Below, piece by piece: positions 1 to 9,073 of a stretch of 64,000 nt of DNA. The notes under the pieces were generated by a model, which was not told the DNA's origin, made no database searches, and was given only the letters and a program-made list of their open reading frames with translations. Every line of letters starts with the position of its first letter. The first letter of the stretch is position 1. Position numbers and translations under genes: made by a program. The DNA is from an unicellular cyanobacterium SU2 (GTDB lineage Bacteria > Cyanobacteriota > Cyanobacteriia > Cyanobacteriales > Microcystaceae): assembly GCA_002110465.1 (NCBI GenBank), contig NEED01000027.1, positions 46,323 through 110,322 of the forward strand. The letters run 5' to 3'.

Positions 1-186
1 TTACGTCCACTGACTGCCTGGCAGCAGACCACAAAACATAGTGAATTATTGTATCACACACTCGTTATAAAGTTGTCGTTTTGGGCAGAGGCTTTACTGG
101 GGGTGGCCTTAATCGTTTTCTTGTCAAGCTATCGAATTGATTGTTGGAAATGTTTTGGGGGGAAAAATTTAGCAGAAATTCTCTAG
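1..186 (+). CDS. C-terminal end of an unidentified protein (partial)
   Basis: An open frame enters from the left edge and runs 61 codons to a TAG at 184-186. It ends 44 bases before psbN on the same strand. The translated tail has a hydrophobic stretch (around AEALLGVALIVFLSS, residues 30-44) followed by a short charged tail, as in a membrane protein with a cytoplasmic C terminus. I do not recognise the family. An open run of this length can occur by chance, so this is a tentative gene end; the flanking sequence to the left would settle it. Confidence 0.35.
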   Translation, partial: LRPLTAWQQTTKHSELLYHTLVIKLSFWAEALLGVALIVFLSSYRIDCWKCFGGKNLAEIL

Positions 187-230
187 CAACCGATAAGATA
201 GAAGAATCAATATCAATTTCAACATAACTT

Positions 231-362
231 ATGGAACCTGCAACAGTTCTTAGCATCTCCATTGGAGCTATTGTCATCATCATTACAGGGTTTGCCGTTT
301 ATACCGCTTTTGGTCCTCCGGCTGCCCAATTAAGTGATCCTTTTGAAGATCACGAAGATTAA
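231..362 (+). CDS. psbN: PsbN, small thylakoid membrane protein for photosystem II assembly
   Basis: This 43-codon gene begins MEPATVLSIS and ends DPFEDHED. It has one N-terminal membrane segment (about residues 5-26) followed by the conserved FGPPAAQLSDPF tail typical of PsbN. PsbN is not a stable photosystem II subunit but is needed for its assembly and repair. In many cyanobacteria it lies beside psbH; no psbH is visible here. The ATG at 231 gives the usual full length. A strong hairpin follows 18 bases after the stop, so the gene is probably transcribed alone or as the end of an upstream unit. Confidence 0.95.
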   Translation: MEPATVLSISIGAIVIIITGFAVYTAFGPPAAQLSDPFEDHED

Positions 363-380
363 ATCTTTTGAGTGATTGAT

Positions 381-404
381 AGGGGCCAACGGCTGTTGGC
401 CTCT
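381..404. terminator. Hairpin terminator between psbN and lspA
   Basis: A 10-bp stem (one G-U pair) with a 4-base loop lies between the convergent genes psbN and lspA: the arms are 381-390 and 395-404. There is no long T run on either side, so it may rely on stem strength. Its position suits a shared bidirectional stop. Confidence 0.6.
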
Positions 405-430
405 ACATCAAATCTCATTATTATTGACAG

Positions 431-907
431 TTAAGTCCCTGACTTTTTGGGAGGAGATGGCTCAGAAAAACTGGCAATCAACAGAAAAATAATCCCAAAA
501 TTGATAAAAACATCTGCTAAATTAAAGACCGGAAATTTGATTAATCGAAAATCGAGAAAATCAACGACGTAGCCAAACAAAAAGCGATCTATCCCATTTC
601 CTAATGCTCCTGCTAAAATAAATCCATACCCTAACTGTTCAGTAAGCCTCAGTTTATTTCCCCACCAAGCTAAGGCCATTAATCCTAAACTTACTCCCAG
701 AGAAAGCCAGCGAAGCCATCGCGCTCCTCCTGAAAAAAAACTAAAAGCCGCTCCCGTATTGATAACATAGGTAAAATGAAATACCCCTGACCAAATTGGA
801 ATCGTCTGTCCTAACGTAGTGAACGATTGAGTTACCCAATATTTAGTAATTTGATCAATGATTAAACCAGCTAGGCCAACCAGCCAAAAAAAACGATTTT
901 TTTTCAT
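431..907 (-). CDS. lspA: Lipoprotein signal peptidase (signal peptidase II)
   Basis: LspA cleaves the signal peptide of diacylglyceryl-modified prolipoproteins in the plasma membrane. The 158-residue protein has the four membrane segments and both aspartyl-protease motifs of the family: GNGIDRF followed by VVDFLDF (catalytic Asp about residue 116) and FNLADVFINFG (Asp about 132). It starts at an ATG (905-907) and has the usual length. It lies 56 bases downstream of bioY on the same strand, so it may be the last gene of the dikinase-fusion/bioB/bioY unit. Likely substrates in this window are the lipobox proteins at 18176 and 59221. Confidence 0.95.
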   Translation of the reverse strand: MKKNRFFWLVGLAGLIIDQITKYWVTQSFTTLGQTIPIWSGVFHFTYVINTGAAFSFFSGGARWLRWLSLGVSLGLMALAWWGNKLRLTEQLGYGFILAGALGNGIDRFLFGYVVDFLDFRLIKFPVFNLADVFINFGIIFLLIASFSEPSPPKKSGT

Positions 908-963
908 GTGTCTTCCCTATGTTTGGGATTATTTAAGACCCTAATTAATTCTCCTCAAGTTTT

Positions 964-1632
964 TTAATAAAATAATAGTTGACGCAAAATATAAGTTAAT
1001 ACAGCGACAGCACAAACAATGACTAATTGACTAGGTAAGGGCGTGAGTGAGTAGTTCATCATCAACTCAGGAAGAGTATTGAAAGAAACTTGTGTTGTAT
1101 TTAAAAAAGATAATCCGATTAAATACGCTAAACCAGATAAATGAATTATCAATAATCCACAGACAGCACTCCACGCAAAAGATTCCAATTTTCGCCTCAT
1201 CCGAAAGGCCATGAAACCACAAAGCCAAGCTCCTGGGATAAACCCTAACAGATAGCCAAAACTGGGTTCTTGCCAATAATTAAGACCACCTCCCTGAGCA
1301 AAGACAGGTAAGCCAAATAATCCTAGGAAAACATACGCAATTTGGGAGAGAATCCCGGCATTTTTTCCTCCCATACAACCAGTTAATAGCACAGCACCCA
1401 CTTGAAAGGTTACTCCAAGAGGGACGGATTCTAGGCCTTGTTGTTCCCAAGCCCAGGGAGAGTTGGTCATAAAAGCCTGCACAAACGTGCTGAAAACTGT
1501 TAATAATAGACCAATTATTGCCCAGAGAAATTCGTTAGTAGGAGACACCTTGGTTGGTGATTGTTGTGGAGTAACGACAAGTTTTGATTTCTTACGATTG
1601 CGTTTGGTATTCACCAGGAATCGGAGCTTCAC
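964..1632 (-). CDS. bioY: BioY-type biotin transporter substrate-binding subunit
   Basis: This 222-residue polytopic membrane protein carries the BioY signature: a GKNAGILSQIAYVFLGLFGLPVF stretch (about residues 88-110), then PSFGYLLGFIPGA (about 123-135). BioY is the biotin-binding S component of an ECF transporter, or works alone. The start is a GTG at 1630-1632 inside the end of bioB, giving a 41-base overlap in a different frame, with an AGGA about 10 bases upstream. Overlap with bioB implies translational coupling and links biotin synthesis with uptake or salvage. The hydrophilic N-terminal ~35 residues, rich in Lys/Arg, are not part of the core fold. Confidence 0.93.
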   Translation of the reverse strand: MKLRFLVNTKRNRKKSKLVVTPQQSPTKVSPTNEFLWAIIGLLLTVFSTFVQAFMTNSPWAWEQQGLESVPLGVTFQVGAVLLTGCMGGKNAGILSQIAYVFLGLFGLPVFAQGGGLNYWQEPSFGYLLGFIPGAWLCGFMAFRMRRKLESFAWSAVCGLLIIHLSGLAYLIGLSFLNTTQVSFNTLPELMMNYSLTPLPSQLVIVCAVAVLTYILRQLLFY

Positions 1633-2740
1633 CCCCTTGCAGTCCTAAGGATTCAAGCATAGCGATATCTTGTTCTGGGGGTTGTCCCAGGGTCGTCAGA
1701 TAATGTCCAATCAGCATAGCATTAATTCCTGATTTTAACCCCAGACTTTGTAATTCTCCCATTATCGCTTCTCGTCCTCCAGCATAACGCAAGATTTGCT
1801 CAGGGAGGATAAAGCGGAAAATAGCGATCGCTTTTAGCGCGTCAAAGGGAGTGAGTCGAGACTGTTCCCCCAAGGGGGTTCCCTTCCTGGGATTGAGTAA
1901 GTTGATGGGAACCGATTCTACTGCTAATTCCCGCAGGGCTAACGCCAGATCGACCCGATCTTCCCAGGTTTCTCCCATCCCCATAATTCCCCCTGTACAG
2001 GCTTGTATTCCGACTGCTTTGAGGTTTTTAACAGTTTCGACGCGATCGCGCCAACTGTGGCTAGTCACAATTTCGGGATAAAAGTTTTCCGAGGCTTCTA
2101 AATTATGGTTGTAGCGAGTCACACCAGCCTCTTTTAGGGACTGGGCTTGTTCGGGGGTCACTTCTCCTAAAGCACAACAGGGTTTAATCTCTGTTTCCGT
2201 GGTAATTAATTTGACTGTTTCTAAAATTTGGTTAAATTCTTTGGCGTTTGGCCCTTGGTATTTAGGCCCGCGTCCTTGACTCACTAGACAAAACCGCTTA
2301 GCCCCTGCTGCTGCGGCTGATTTTGCCTGGGCGAGAATCTCTTCGGGGGATTTTAGCCCATAAATTGGAGAATCTTCCCCCTGATGGTGGGCGGACTGGG
2401 AACAAAAGCTACAATTTTCTGAACAGTTCCCCGATTTTACGTTAACAATACTGCATAGATCCACTACGGTTCCACAACAAGCTTGTCGAATGCTATCGGC
2501 CACTTCACATAGTAGGAGAATGTTTTCTTGACCTTCAATTTCTGTGAGGGCTAGGGCTTCAGATTTGTTGATGCGATCGCCCTTGATAATCTTTTCGGCT
2601 AATTTCTCAAGCCAGCCTTGTAACGCCTGTTTTTCTTCAAGCAGTGGGGGGGAGATGGGCTGAGGTACACACGAAGACGAGGATACGGATAGTTGAACCA
2701 CAGTTGGTCTTACCTGGTGCTGTTTTAGAGTCATAAGCAT
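1592..2740 (-). CDS. bioB: Biotin synthase
   Basis: BioB is a radical-SAM enzyme that inserts sulfur into dethiobiotin. The motif NCSENCSFCSQ supplies the CxxxCxxC cysteines for the 4Fe-4S cluster (about residues 106-113 from the chosen start), and the body has the BioB blocks KRFCLVSQGRGP, YNHNLEAS, GIMGMGE and INLLNPRKGTPL. The open frame reaches back to a TTG at 2767 overlapping the upstream gene's stop. I prefer the ATG at 2740 (GGAAG about 12 bases upstream), or the ATG at 2734. It has a longer, Ser/Pro-rich N-terminal extension than many BioBs. The 3' end overlaps bioY. Confidence 0.95.
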   Translation of the reverse strand: MLMTLKQHQVRPTVVQLSVSSSSCVPQPISPPLLEEKQALQGWLEKLAEKIIKGDRINKSEALALTEIEGQENILLLCEVADSIRQACCGTVVDLCSIVNVKSGNCSENCSFCSQSAHHQGEDSPIYGLKSPEEILAQAKSAAAAGAKRFCLVSQGRGPKYQGPNAKEFNQILETVKLITTETEIKPCCALGEVTPEQAQSLKEAGVTRYNHNLEASENFYPEIVTSHSWRDRVETVKNLKAVGIQACTGGIMGMGETWEDRVDLALALRELAVESVPINLLNPRKGTPLGEQSRLTPFDALKAIAIFRFILPEQILRYAGGREAIMGELQSLGLKSGINAMLIGHYLTTLGQPPEQDIAMLESLGLQGGEAPIPGEYQTQS

Positions 2741-2763
2741 TGTATCATGGGGACTTCCAAAGC

Positions 2764-5673
2764 TCAATTTTCTAAAATTTCTACAATTCCTCGCTGACCA
2801 TCAATGCGTACTCGTTGTCCATTTTCTAAGAGTTGAGTAACATTAGGAACATCCATAACTGCCGGGATACCATACTCCCTGGCGACAATTGCTCCGTGAG
2901 ACAAAGAGCCGCCTACTTCTGAAATAATCCCTTTAGCACGAGCGAGTACCGGACTCCATCCTGAATCAGTGTAAGGAACAACGAGAATTGTATTCGGTTC
3001 AATCGTAGGAAACGATTCTAGATTTCTCACTATTTTAATTTTTCCTTCAACCTGACCAACACTTGCCCCAATTCCTTTTAATTGCTGTTTATTTATTAAA
3101 GATGGGGAGTCAAATAAGGTTAGATTCGGCGTGATATTTCCGTAAACAATGTAAGGAACATTCGTTAGTTTTTGATGACTAGAAAATTCTTCTTGTCTCT
3201 GTTTAATTAATTGTGGTAATTTATTTTGCAATTCTTGATTTCTGTCTTCAATTAAACTGCAAATTTCGCTGTAATCAATATAAAAAACATCAGTTACTTC
3301 TGACATATTATTCTCTTTAACCCAATGTTTTCCCAAGGCTATAAAACTCCAGCGCAACTGGGCTAACAATTGGGAGTAAACAACGGTTACTTCTCCTTTA
3401 AGATTTAATCTTTCCTGAACTTTTCTATTCGTTTTTTTATTAGGTTTATAGTCAATAGTTTTTGATGATGAGTTGACTTGATTTAGGACTAATTGTGTCA
3501 ATAATTCTTGAACGGATTTTGGATTATCCTTCCAACAAGGAACAGCAATATCCGTACCTACCTTACTCAGATAGCCATACTGTTCTAAAATTTGATTAAA
3601 TTGGTCAATAATTTCCTTTCCTTCTGGCTTATTCTCAAGCAGATTAAAAAGGGAATCACTATCTTCAATTTCAGTGATATCTACTAAGGTATTTATTTCA
3701 GATGCCAATTTTTTTAACGCTTCTAAAGAAGAAATTTCCGGCGTATAACGATTATCGAGTTGTTCAGGAGAAACCTTAAAAATAGCTTGTCTTAAAGCCA
3801 AACTTAAAGGAGCAAGAATACTGTAATAAGTTGCTCTTTTTAACAAAGATAAAATGGTTTCTATTCTCACCAATAATTCTGCATCCGATAAATCAGATAG
3901 AGATTGAGTAACCAGTTGTTCTAAGATTGGTTGAAAAAGTTTTTGATTGTCTTTATAGAAATCTTTTTCTAAACTTAATTCTTTGTTTAGTAACCGTAAT
4001 AAACCAGGAATATTTTTCAGGGTTGATGTTAAAGGAGGTTGACTAAATTTTGCCCCTCTTGTTAAAAACTCTAAACTTTCGGGCGGAAGTCCCATCCGTC
4101 GAAAAATTTCCCCTAATAAAGTTGCATTAAAATAAGCCTGTTGATAGTGTAAAGTTGCTGTTTCGTTAAAATCTAATCCGTTGGCACGTTTTCCTAAAAC
4201 TAAGCTGAAAATTTCTCCCCAAACGCCACAGGTTAGCGGTCGGTTAATTGACCAAGTTAAAGGATGGATAACCCCAGGAATGACTTCGGCCGCAATTTTT
4301 CGTGTCCAAATGGGTTGTAAGGTGGTGATAGATCTTGATTGTAATAACCATATTTTTTCTCCATCATAGCTCCATTCTATATCCTGGGGAATCCCATGAT
4401 ATAAGTCTTCTAGATCTCTGACTAAAGTCGCTACTTTTTCAATAATAAAATCTGGAACATCTCTAGAAAGTTGCACGGATGAATCTAAGGGGATAATTTT
4501 AATGGCTTCTGTCTCATAATCACGATAAATTTCAACTTGATATTGTTCAGGCGTAATTTTTCCAGATACTACCTTGATTGCTTGGCCTGGTAAAGCTTCT
4601 ACTACCACAATATTATTAATCGGATTAACCGGATCTCGACTAAAAGCTACGCCAGAAAATACGCCTTTAATTTGCGGTTGAATAAGGACGGCCATCCCTT
4701 CGTCAGTTTGTCCTCGGTCTCGCCGATATTGCCTAGCATTAGCATTATTATAAGAATTTAAACAATCTAAAATTGCAGCTTGTAATTTTTCCGTGCTGGT
4801 AACATTTAAAATAGTTTGGTATTGTCCGGCAGCCGATGAAGTCTCGGTGTCTTCTTCTAAGGCCGAAGATCGCACCACAAAGGGTTGTTCAATAGATGGT
4901 TCAAGATAATCTAATAACGGTTGAGGATCATCTCCAGGAAGCAAAACCCAACCATCGGGAACTTGATAACCTAATCGTTTTAAATAAGCTAAAGTAGCTG
5001 CTTTTCCCCCAACTTTTTGGGAATTAAGTCGGTTGTTTAAAGAGATAATAGCTTGATCTCCTCTAAAAAAACGAAACATTTTGTTTGAGTAAGTTTTGGT
5101 GCCGGTTGCAGGTAAGTCTAAATCATCAGGAATTTTAGCAAAAATCCAAGCAACTAACCCTGATAAAGCCCAGACCATGGCCATATATCCTGGATCATAG
5201 GGATGCCTTACCGTTAAGATAAAGGCTAACAAAAATAAAGCGAGTAATCGACCTGTAGCGCGATCGCGGAAAATCGTAAAACTTCCTCCTCCTATTAAAG
5301 CGGTTAACAGGGTTGCTTGCCAATCATGAACCATCATTCCCCAAAATAAATTGGTGGTTCCGGCTCCTTTTCCCCTCCAATAGCGTCCCATAATCAGGGC
5401 AATCAGAGCAATCAATTCCCAGATAGGATCTAGCGGAAAAAAAGCACGAGCTAACAAAACCGCTATAATTCCCTTGGAGGCTTCTGATAAAGCAGCGAGA
5501 ACCCCTACTAAGGTTCCTCCATGATAAAAAGCGGCTGAGACGGAAATATTACCTGTCCCGAGTTGAGAAAGCTTACGTCGGGTAAAAATATAGCTAATCC
5601 AATTAATCAGGGGTAGTCCCCCCAAAATCGGGCAAAAGATCAATATTAACAAAGAACCCCAAACGGCTATCAT
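2764..5673 (-). CDS. Fusion: PlsY-like membrane acyltransferase domain + ATP-grasp/phosphohistidine dikinase-like protein
   Basis: This is a 969-residue protein with two parts. Residues 1-185 are polytopic and carry PlsY-like blocks: LGTGN (about 38-42), SEASKG (63-68) and WRGKGAGTTN (99-108), resembling the GSGN, KG and GGKGVAT motifs of glycerol-3-phosphate acyltransferase PlsY. Residues ~205-460 are a PPDK/PEP-synthase-type ATP-binding domain (KVGGKAATL, PFVVRSSALEEDTETSSAAGQ, DIEWSYDGEKIWLLQSR). Residues ~870-969 are the swivelling phosphohistidine domain (GGSLSHGAIVAREYGIPAV, His about 926). There is no C-terminal PEP/pyruvate barrel, so the order resembles rifampin phosphotransferase rather than PEP synthase. 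Its stop lies next to the start of bioB. The substrate is unknown. Confidence 0.85.
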   Translation of the reverse strand: MIAVWGSLLILIFCPILGGLPLINWISYIFTRRKLSQLGTGNISVSAAFYHGGTLVGVLAALSEASKGIIAVLLARAFFPLDPIWELIALIALIMGRYWRGKGAGTTNLFWGMMVHDWQATLLTALIGGGSFTIFRDRATGRLLALFLLAFILTVRHPYDPGYMAMVWALSGLVAWIFAKIPDDLDLPATGTKTYSNKMFRFFRGDQAIISLNNRLNSQKVGGKAATLAYLKRLGYQVPDGWVLLPGDDPQPLLDYLEPSIEQPFVVRSSALEEDTETSSAAGQYQTILNVTSTEKLQAAILDCLNSYNNANARQYRRDRGQTDEGMAVLIQPQIKGVFSGVAFSRDPVNPINNIVVVEALPGQAIKVVSGKITPEQYQVEIYRDYETEAIKIIPLDSSVQLSRDVPDFIIEKVATLVRDLEDLYHGIPQDIEWSYDGEKIWLLQSRSITTLQPIWTRKIAAEVIPGVIHPLTWSINRPLTCGVWGEIFSLVLGKRANGLDFNETATLHYQQAYFNATLLGEIFRRMGLPPESLEFLTRGAKFSQPPLTSTLKNIPGLLRLLNKELSLEKDFYKDNQKLFQPILEQLVTQSLSDLSDAELLVRIETILSLLKRATYYSILAPLSLALRQAIFKVSPEQLDNRYTPEISSLEALKKLASEINTLVDITEIEDSDSLFNLLENKPEGKEIIDQFNQILEQYGYLSKVGTDIAVPCWKDNPKSVQELLTQLVLNQVNSSSKTIDYKPNKKTNRKVQERLNLKGEVTVVYSQLLAQLRWSFIALGKHWVKENNMSEVTDVFYIDYSEICSLIEDRNQELQNKLPQLIKQRQEEFSSHQKLTNVPYIVYGNITPNLTLFDSPSLINKQQLKGIGASVGQVEGKIKIVRNLESFPTIEPNTILVVPYTDSGWSPVLARAKGIISEVGGSLSHGAIVAREYGIPAVMDVPNVTQLLENGQRVRIDGQRGIVEILEN

Positions 5674-6040
5674 AAATATTATTGAACTATTTCAAGCAAA
5701 AGTTTCTTTAATGGTAGCGTTGTCAGCCTTCTGGTCGAAACCTAATTTTTGGTCTGTTCAAGAGATTTTTTGTTAAATAACTATTAAGATAATATTAATT
5801 TTTGAGCCAAGGGTTTTAGCTTCCTTAAATCTCTGTTATCATAAATTTTGATTTATACGCAAATCTAATTATAGATATCCAATTATCTTGAAATGTCAAC
5901 GATATAAGAACAATATAAAAATTTTAGTCAATTTTTATAGCACATTAAGCAAATCATAAAATTATTTAAAGTCTGAATATTATCTCTGTTAACTTAATTT
6001 TGAATGAGTGAAGTAGTCAACTAGGCTTAGTATACCCCGA
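5674..6040. other. AT-rich divergent intergenic region
   Basis: These 367 bases separate the leftward fusion/bioB/bioY unit from the rightward gene at 6041. The sequence is very AT-rich with no convincing open frame or RNA. It should hold both promoters, but I cannot name a specific site with confidence. Confidence 0.5.
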
Positions 6041-7180
6041 ATGAAACAGTTTCTAGCCAAGTTATCCCCGACAATTATTAATATAATAATGGCTGTTGTT
6101 GTTGTCACAGCAGTTACTTGTTATCTTTATTTTGTTAAATTTCAGGGTAACATCACAGGTTTTTTTCGCATTGGTTCAATTTTACCTCTTTCTCCCTTTC
6201 TTGACCCTGAAACGACGAAAATTTATCAAGGGGAAATTGGCTATGATGGACAGCAGTTTCTGAGTTTAGCATTTGATCCTTTCTTACAAAATCCTGAAAC
6301 TATTACCACTTTAGATCATCCTATTTATCGTTATCGTCGAATTTTATATCCTCTAATTGGTTATTTTTTAGGATTAGGTAATTCGGAGTTAATTCCTTAT
6401 GTCATGGTTGGCATTAATTATTTATCAATCATCGTTATTGTTGGAATTACTAGCCTATATTTTAAATTAAATCTAGACCAAAAATGGCAACCGTTATTAA
6501 CTTTGTGTATTCCTGGTGTTTGGATGGTTCTTTCGTTGGGGACTGCTGATTTACTCAGTAGCTTATTATTGATAATATCGTTTTATTGCTATCGATATAA
6601 CAAACCCATTGGGACATCTGTTGCCATTTCTTTAGCTTGTTTAACAAGAGAAACACTACTCTTGATTTGGTTGGCACTTTTAATAACAAGTATCTTACAG
6701 CAAAAAAAAGAGCAGATAAAACATTTATTTTGGGCTTGGATTCCTCCCTTTTTATGGACTATCTATATTAGCTTTTTGGATTTGCCAGGTGCGGTGAGAG
6801 TAAAGGCGAATTTTGGTTATCCTTTTGAAGGCATTTATAATAAGTTCATATCTCTATTGACGGGAGAAATTCAGGGAAGAAGTTTATTTGAAGCCTATTT
6901 ATTTATGATTCTTATTGCTATCTTTGTTGCCATATTGATTATCACTAAGTATCATCGTCAAGATAATCGAATAATTCAAATTAGCACCTTGTTTTATAGT
7001 GCTATGTTTATCATGAGTAGTATGACAATACTTGGTTATTATTTAGATTATTCACGAGTTTTTATGGATGTTTATTTTTTATTATTGTTAAGTATTAATG
7101 CTTTTAAAAATTCTGTAAAGTCACAACTTTTATTAGCTTCAGGATTAGGAAGTATTGCTTTTTTATTGTTACATTCTTAG
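6041..7180 (+). CDS. Polytopic membrane protein, AZOBR_p60025-like/glycan-related family
   Basis: This 379-residue protein has about nine to ten hydrophobic segments. After the first segment comes a loop with GYDGQQFLSLAFDP and, further on, a YRYRRILYPLIGY block. This pattern (YDGQ...FDP...YRYQRILYP) is characteristic of a bacterial family of integral membrane proteins linked to cell-surface glycopolymer formation and resembling GT-C glycosyltransferases. The enzymatic role here is not established. It is a single gene with its own upstream region; the next gene starts 226 bases downstream. The ATG at 6041 gives an N terminus beginning with a short basic stretch before the first membrane helix. 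Confidence 0.65.
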   Translation: MKQFLAKLSPTIINIIMAVVVVTAVTCYLYFVKFQGNITGFFRIGSILPLSPFLDPETTKIYQGEIGYDGQQFLSLAFDPFLQNPETITTLDHPIYRYRRILYPLIGYFLGLGNSELIPYVMVGINYLSIIVIVGITSLYFKLNLDQKWQPLLTLCIPGVWMVLSLGTADLLSSLLLIISFYCYRYNKPIGTSVAISLACLTRETLLLIWLALLITSILQQKKEQIKHLFWAWIPPFLWTIYISFLDLPGAVRVKANFGYPFEGIYNKFISLLTGEIQGRSLFEAYLFMILIAIFVAILIITKYHRQDNRIIQISTLFYSAMFIMSSMTILGYYLDYSRVFMDVYFLLLLSINAFKNSVKSQLLLASGLGSIAFLLLHS

Positions 7181-7406
7181 GGTTAAGATTAAAAGTTAAA
7201 TCTTAACTAAATCAACATGAAAATCAAGATATGTGTGATTAAAAATTATCCAGAAAAAATTTACAATAGGCAAAAATCACCTTAGATATTTCTCGAAAAT
7301 TATCAAATCGTTAAAAATTCAATTCTGGTAACCATAGTTACCTAATCAAACCGCGATCGCCCTTACACTGAGAACTATTGGGAGAATTAAGGGACAATCA
7401 TAAATC

Positions 7407-8759
7407 ATGACTAATAATCATATTGAAAATCAGCCCAAAGTAGTGATACTTGGAGGAGGTTTTGGGGGATTATATGCCGCTCAAGCTCTCAAAAAAGCCC
7501 CTGTACAAGTGACCCTGGTTGATAAGCGAAATTTCCACCTATTTCAACCCCTTCTCTACCAAGTAGCGACAGGAGTCCTCTCCCCTGCTGACATTGCTTC
7601 CCCTCTACGCTTAGTATTAAGTCAGCACAACAACGCCAAAGTTCTGTTAGACGAAGTTATTGATATTGCACCTCAAACCAAACAAGTCTATCTTAAAGGG
7701 CATGACCCTATTTCCTATGATATTTTAATTGTCGCCACAGGGGTCAGTCATCATTATTTTGGCAACGATCAATGGAGTGAATTAGCCCCAGGGTTAAAAA
7801 CCATTGAAGACGCGCTAGAGATACGTCGTCGCATCTATATGGCTTTTGAAGCAGCCGAAAAAGAAAGCGATCCGGTTAAACGTCAAGCCTGGTTAACATT
7901 TGTAATTGTTGGGGGAGGTCCGACCGGAGTAGAATTAGCTGGGGCGATCGCAGAAATTGCCCACAAGGCACTACAAGGGGAATTCCGAGACATTGACACT
8001 AGCGAAGCGAAAATCTTACTTATTGAAGGACTCGATCGCGTTCTTCCTCCTTATCCCCCCGAATTATCAGCCAAAGCAGAGAAAGACTTAACTGAGTTAG
8101 GGGTTACGGTTCAAACTCAATCAATGGTTACCGATATTAATGACCATATTGTCACGGTTCGCCAAGGTGAACAACTCAAGCAAATTTCTGCCCGTACCAT
8201 TTTATGGGCTGCAGGGGTTAAAGCATCGAAAATGGGGCAGGTGTTAGCCGAACAGACTGGCGTTGAACTCGATCGCGCTGGACGGGTGATCGTCGAGCCG
8301 GATCTGAGTATTCAAGGGTATCGAGATATATTTGTCATTGGAGACTTAGCCAATTTCCCCTACCAAGGAGAACGTCCTTTACCTGGGGTTGCACCAGTAG
8401 CGATGCAAGAGGGGGACTATGTAGCGAAATTAATTCAAAAACGGATCAAAGGAGAAACTTCATCCTCTTTCTATTACAAAGATTTTGGTAGCTTAGCCGT
8501 TATTGGCCAAAATAAAGCGGTTGTTGACTTAGGGTTTGCCAAATTCTCAGGGGTTCTCGCTTGGATGTTGTGGGTTTGGGCGCACATTTACTACCTCATT
8601 GAATTTGATAACAAGTTAATTGTGATGTTGCAATGGGGTTGGAATTACTTTACATTAGGTCGTGGGGCGCGTCTAATTACAGGTGAAGGACAAACAAGAA
8701 TTAGTGAACCAGCAATAGTCCCAGAAGAACAAGAAAAGGTTCCTTCTATCACTCACTAA
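7407..8759 (+). CDS. ndh: Type II NADH:quinone oxidoreductase (NDH-2)
   Basis: This 450-residue flavoprotein has two Rossmann nucleotide-binding motifs: GGGFGG at residues 16-21 (FAD) and GGGPTGVELAG near 170 (NADH). It also has the NDH-2 blocks RNFHLFQPLLYQVATGVLSPADIA and a C-terminal APVAMQEGDYVAKLI. The final ~70 residues include aromatic, membrane-associating segments (LAWMLWVWAHIYYLIEF). NDH-2 passes electrons from NAD(P)H to plastoquinone without pumping protons; cyanobacteria usually have several (NdbA/B/C), and I cannot say which this is. A HIP1 site lies in the leader at 7353, and a terminator hairpin follows at 8784. Confidence 0.9.
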   Translation: MTNNHIENQPKVVILGGGFGGLYAAQALKKAPVQVTLVDKRNFHLFQPLLYQVATGVLSPADIASPLRLVLSQHNNAKVLLDEVIDIAPQTKQVYLKGHDPISYDILIVATGVSHHYFGNDQWSELAPGLKTIEDALEIRRRIYMAFEAAEKESDPVKRQAWLTFVIVGGGPTGVELAGAIAEIAHKALQGEFRDIDTSEAKILLIEGLDRVLPPYPPELSAKAEKDLTELGVTVQTQSMVTDINDHIVTVRQGEQLKQISARTILWAAGVKASKMGQVLAEQTGVELDRAGRVIVEPDLSIQGYRDIFVIGDLANFPYQGERPLPGVAPVAMQEGDYVAKLIQKRIKGETSSSFYYKDFGSLAVIGQNKAVVDLGFAKFSGVLAWMLWVWAHIYYLIEFDNKLIVMLQWGWNYFTLGRGARLITGEGQTRISEPAIVPEEQEKVPSITH

Positions 8760-8783
8760 TTGATTATCTCAACAATTTAGGAG

Positions 8784-8800
8784 GGTGGGCGATGCTCACC
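8784..8800 (+). terminator. Short hairpin after ndh
   Basis: A 7-bp stem (8784-8790 with 8794-8800, one G-T pair) closes a 3-base loop and is followed by a T-rich stretch, 24 bases after the ndh stop. The same GGTGGGC-type hairpin occurs at 13608, so it also belongs to a dispersed repeat type. Confidence 0.55.
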
Positions 8801-8845
8801 TTTACTGTTGTTTCTAACATTTTTTTGTCTAAATAGGTTCTAAAG

Positions 8846-9073
8846 TTAATCCTTAATTATCTCAAAGGAATGAATTTCTAACACTGGGCCAATCATCGCT
8901 ATAGTCATTACATCATCTCGAATTTTTCCTTTAATTTTAACCTTGGGATGAGCTTGACATAATTCAGTTGGAGGATCTTTCAATTCATAGGTTTCTCCGG
9001 CTTCTGTTACTAACGCCCAAGTTCCAAAACCAAACCCTTTCTCTTCAATTTTCCCAGTTAAACTAATACTCAT
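8846..9073 (-). CDS. Small conserved protein of unknown function
   Basis: This 75-residue soluble protein begins MSISLTGKIEEKGFGFGTWALVTEAG. The alternation of short hydrophobic and charged stretches (TGKIEE, TWALVTEAGETYEL, VKIKGKIRDDVMT, GPVLEIHSFEII) suggests a small all-beta, OB-like barrel; that is a guess from the pattern. Codon use and a clean ATG support a real gene. It stands alone on the minus strand, convergent with ndh. No function can be assigned. Confidence 0.7.
   Translation of the reverse strand: MSISLTGKIEEKGFGFGTWALVTEAGETYELKDPPTELCQAHPKVKIKGKIRDDVMTIAMIGPVLEIHSFEIIKD

Noticed and set aside
65..283. 72-codon minus-strand open frame across the psbN start
   Set aside because: It lies antisense to psbN and has no recognisable features.
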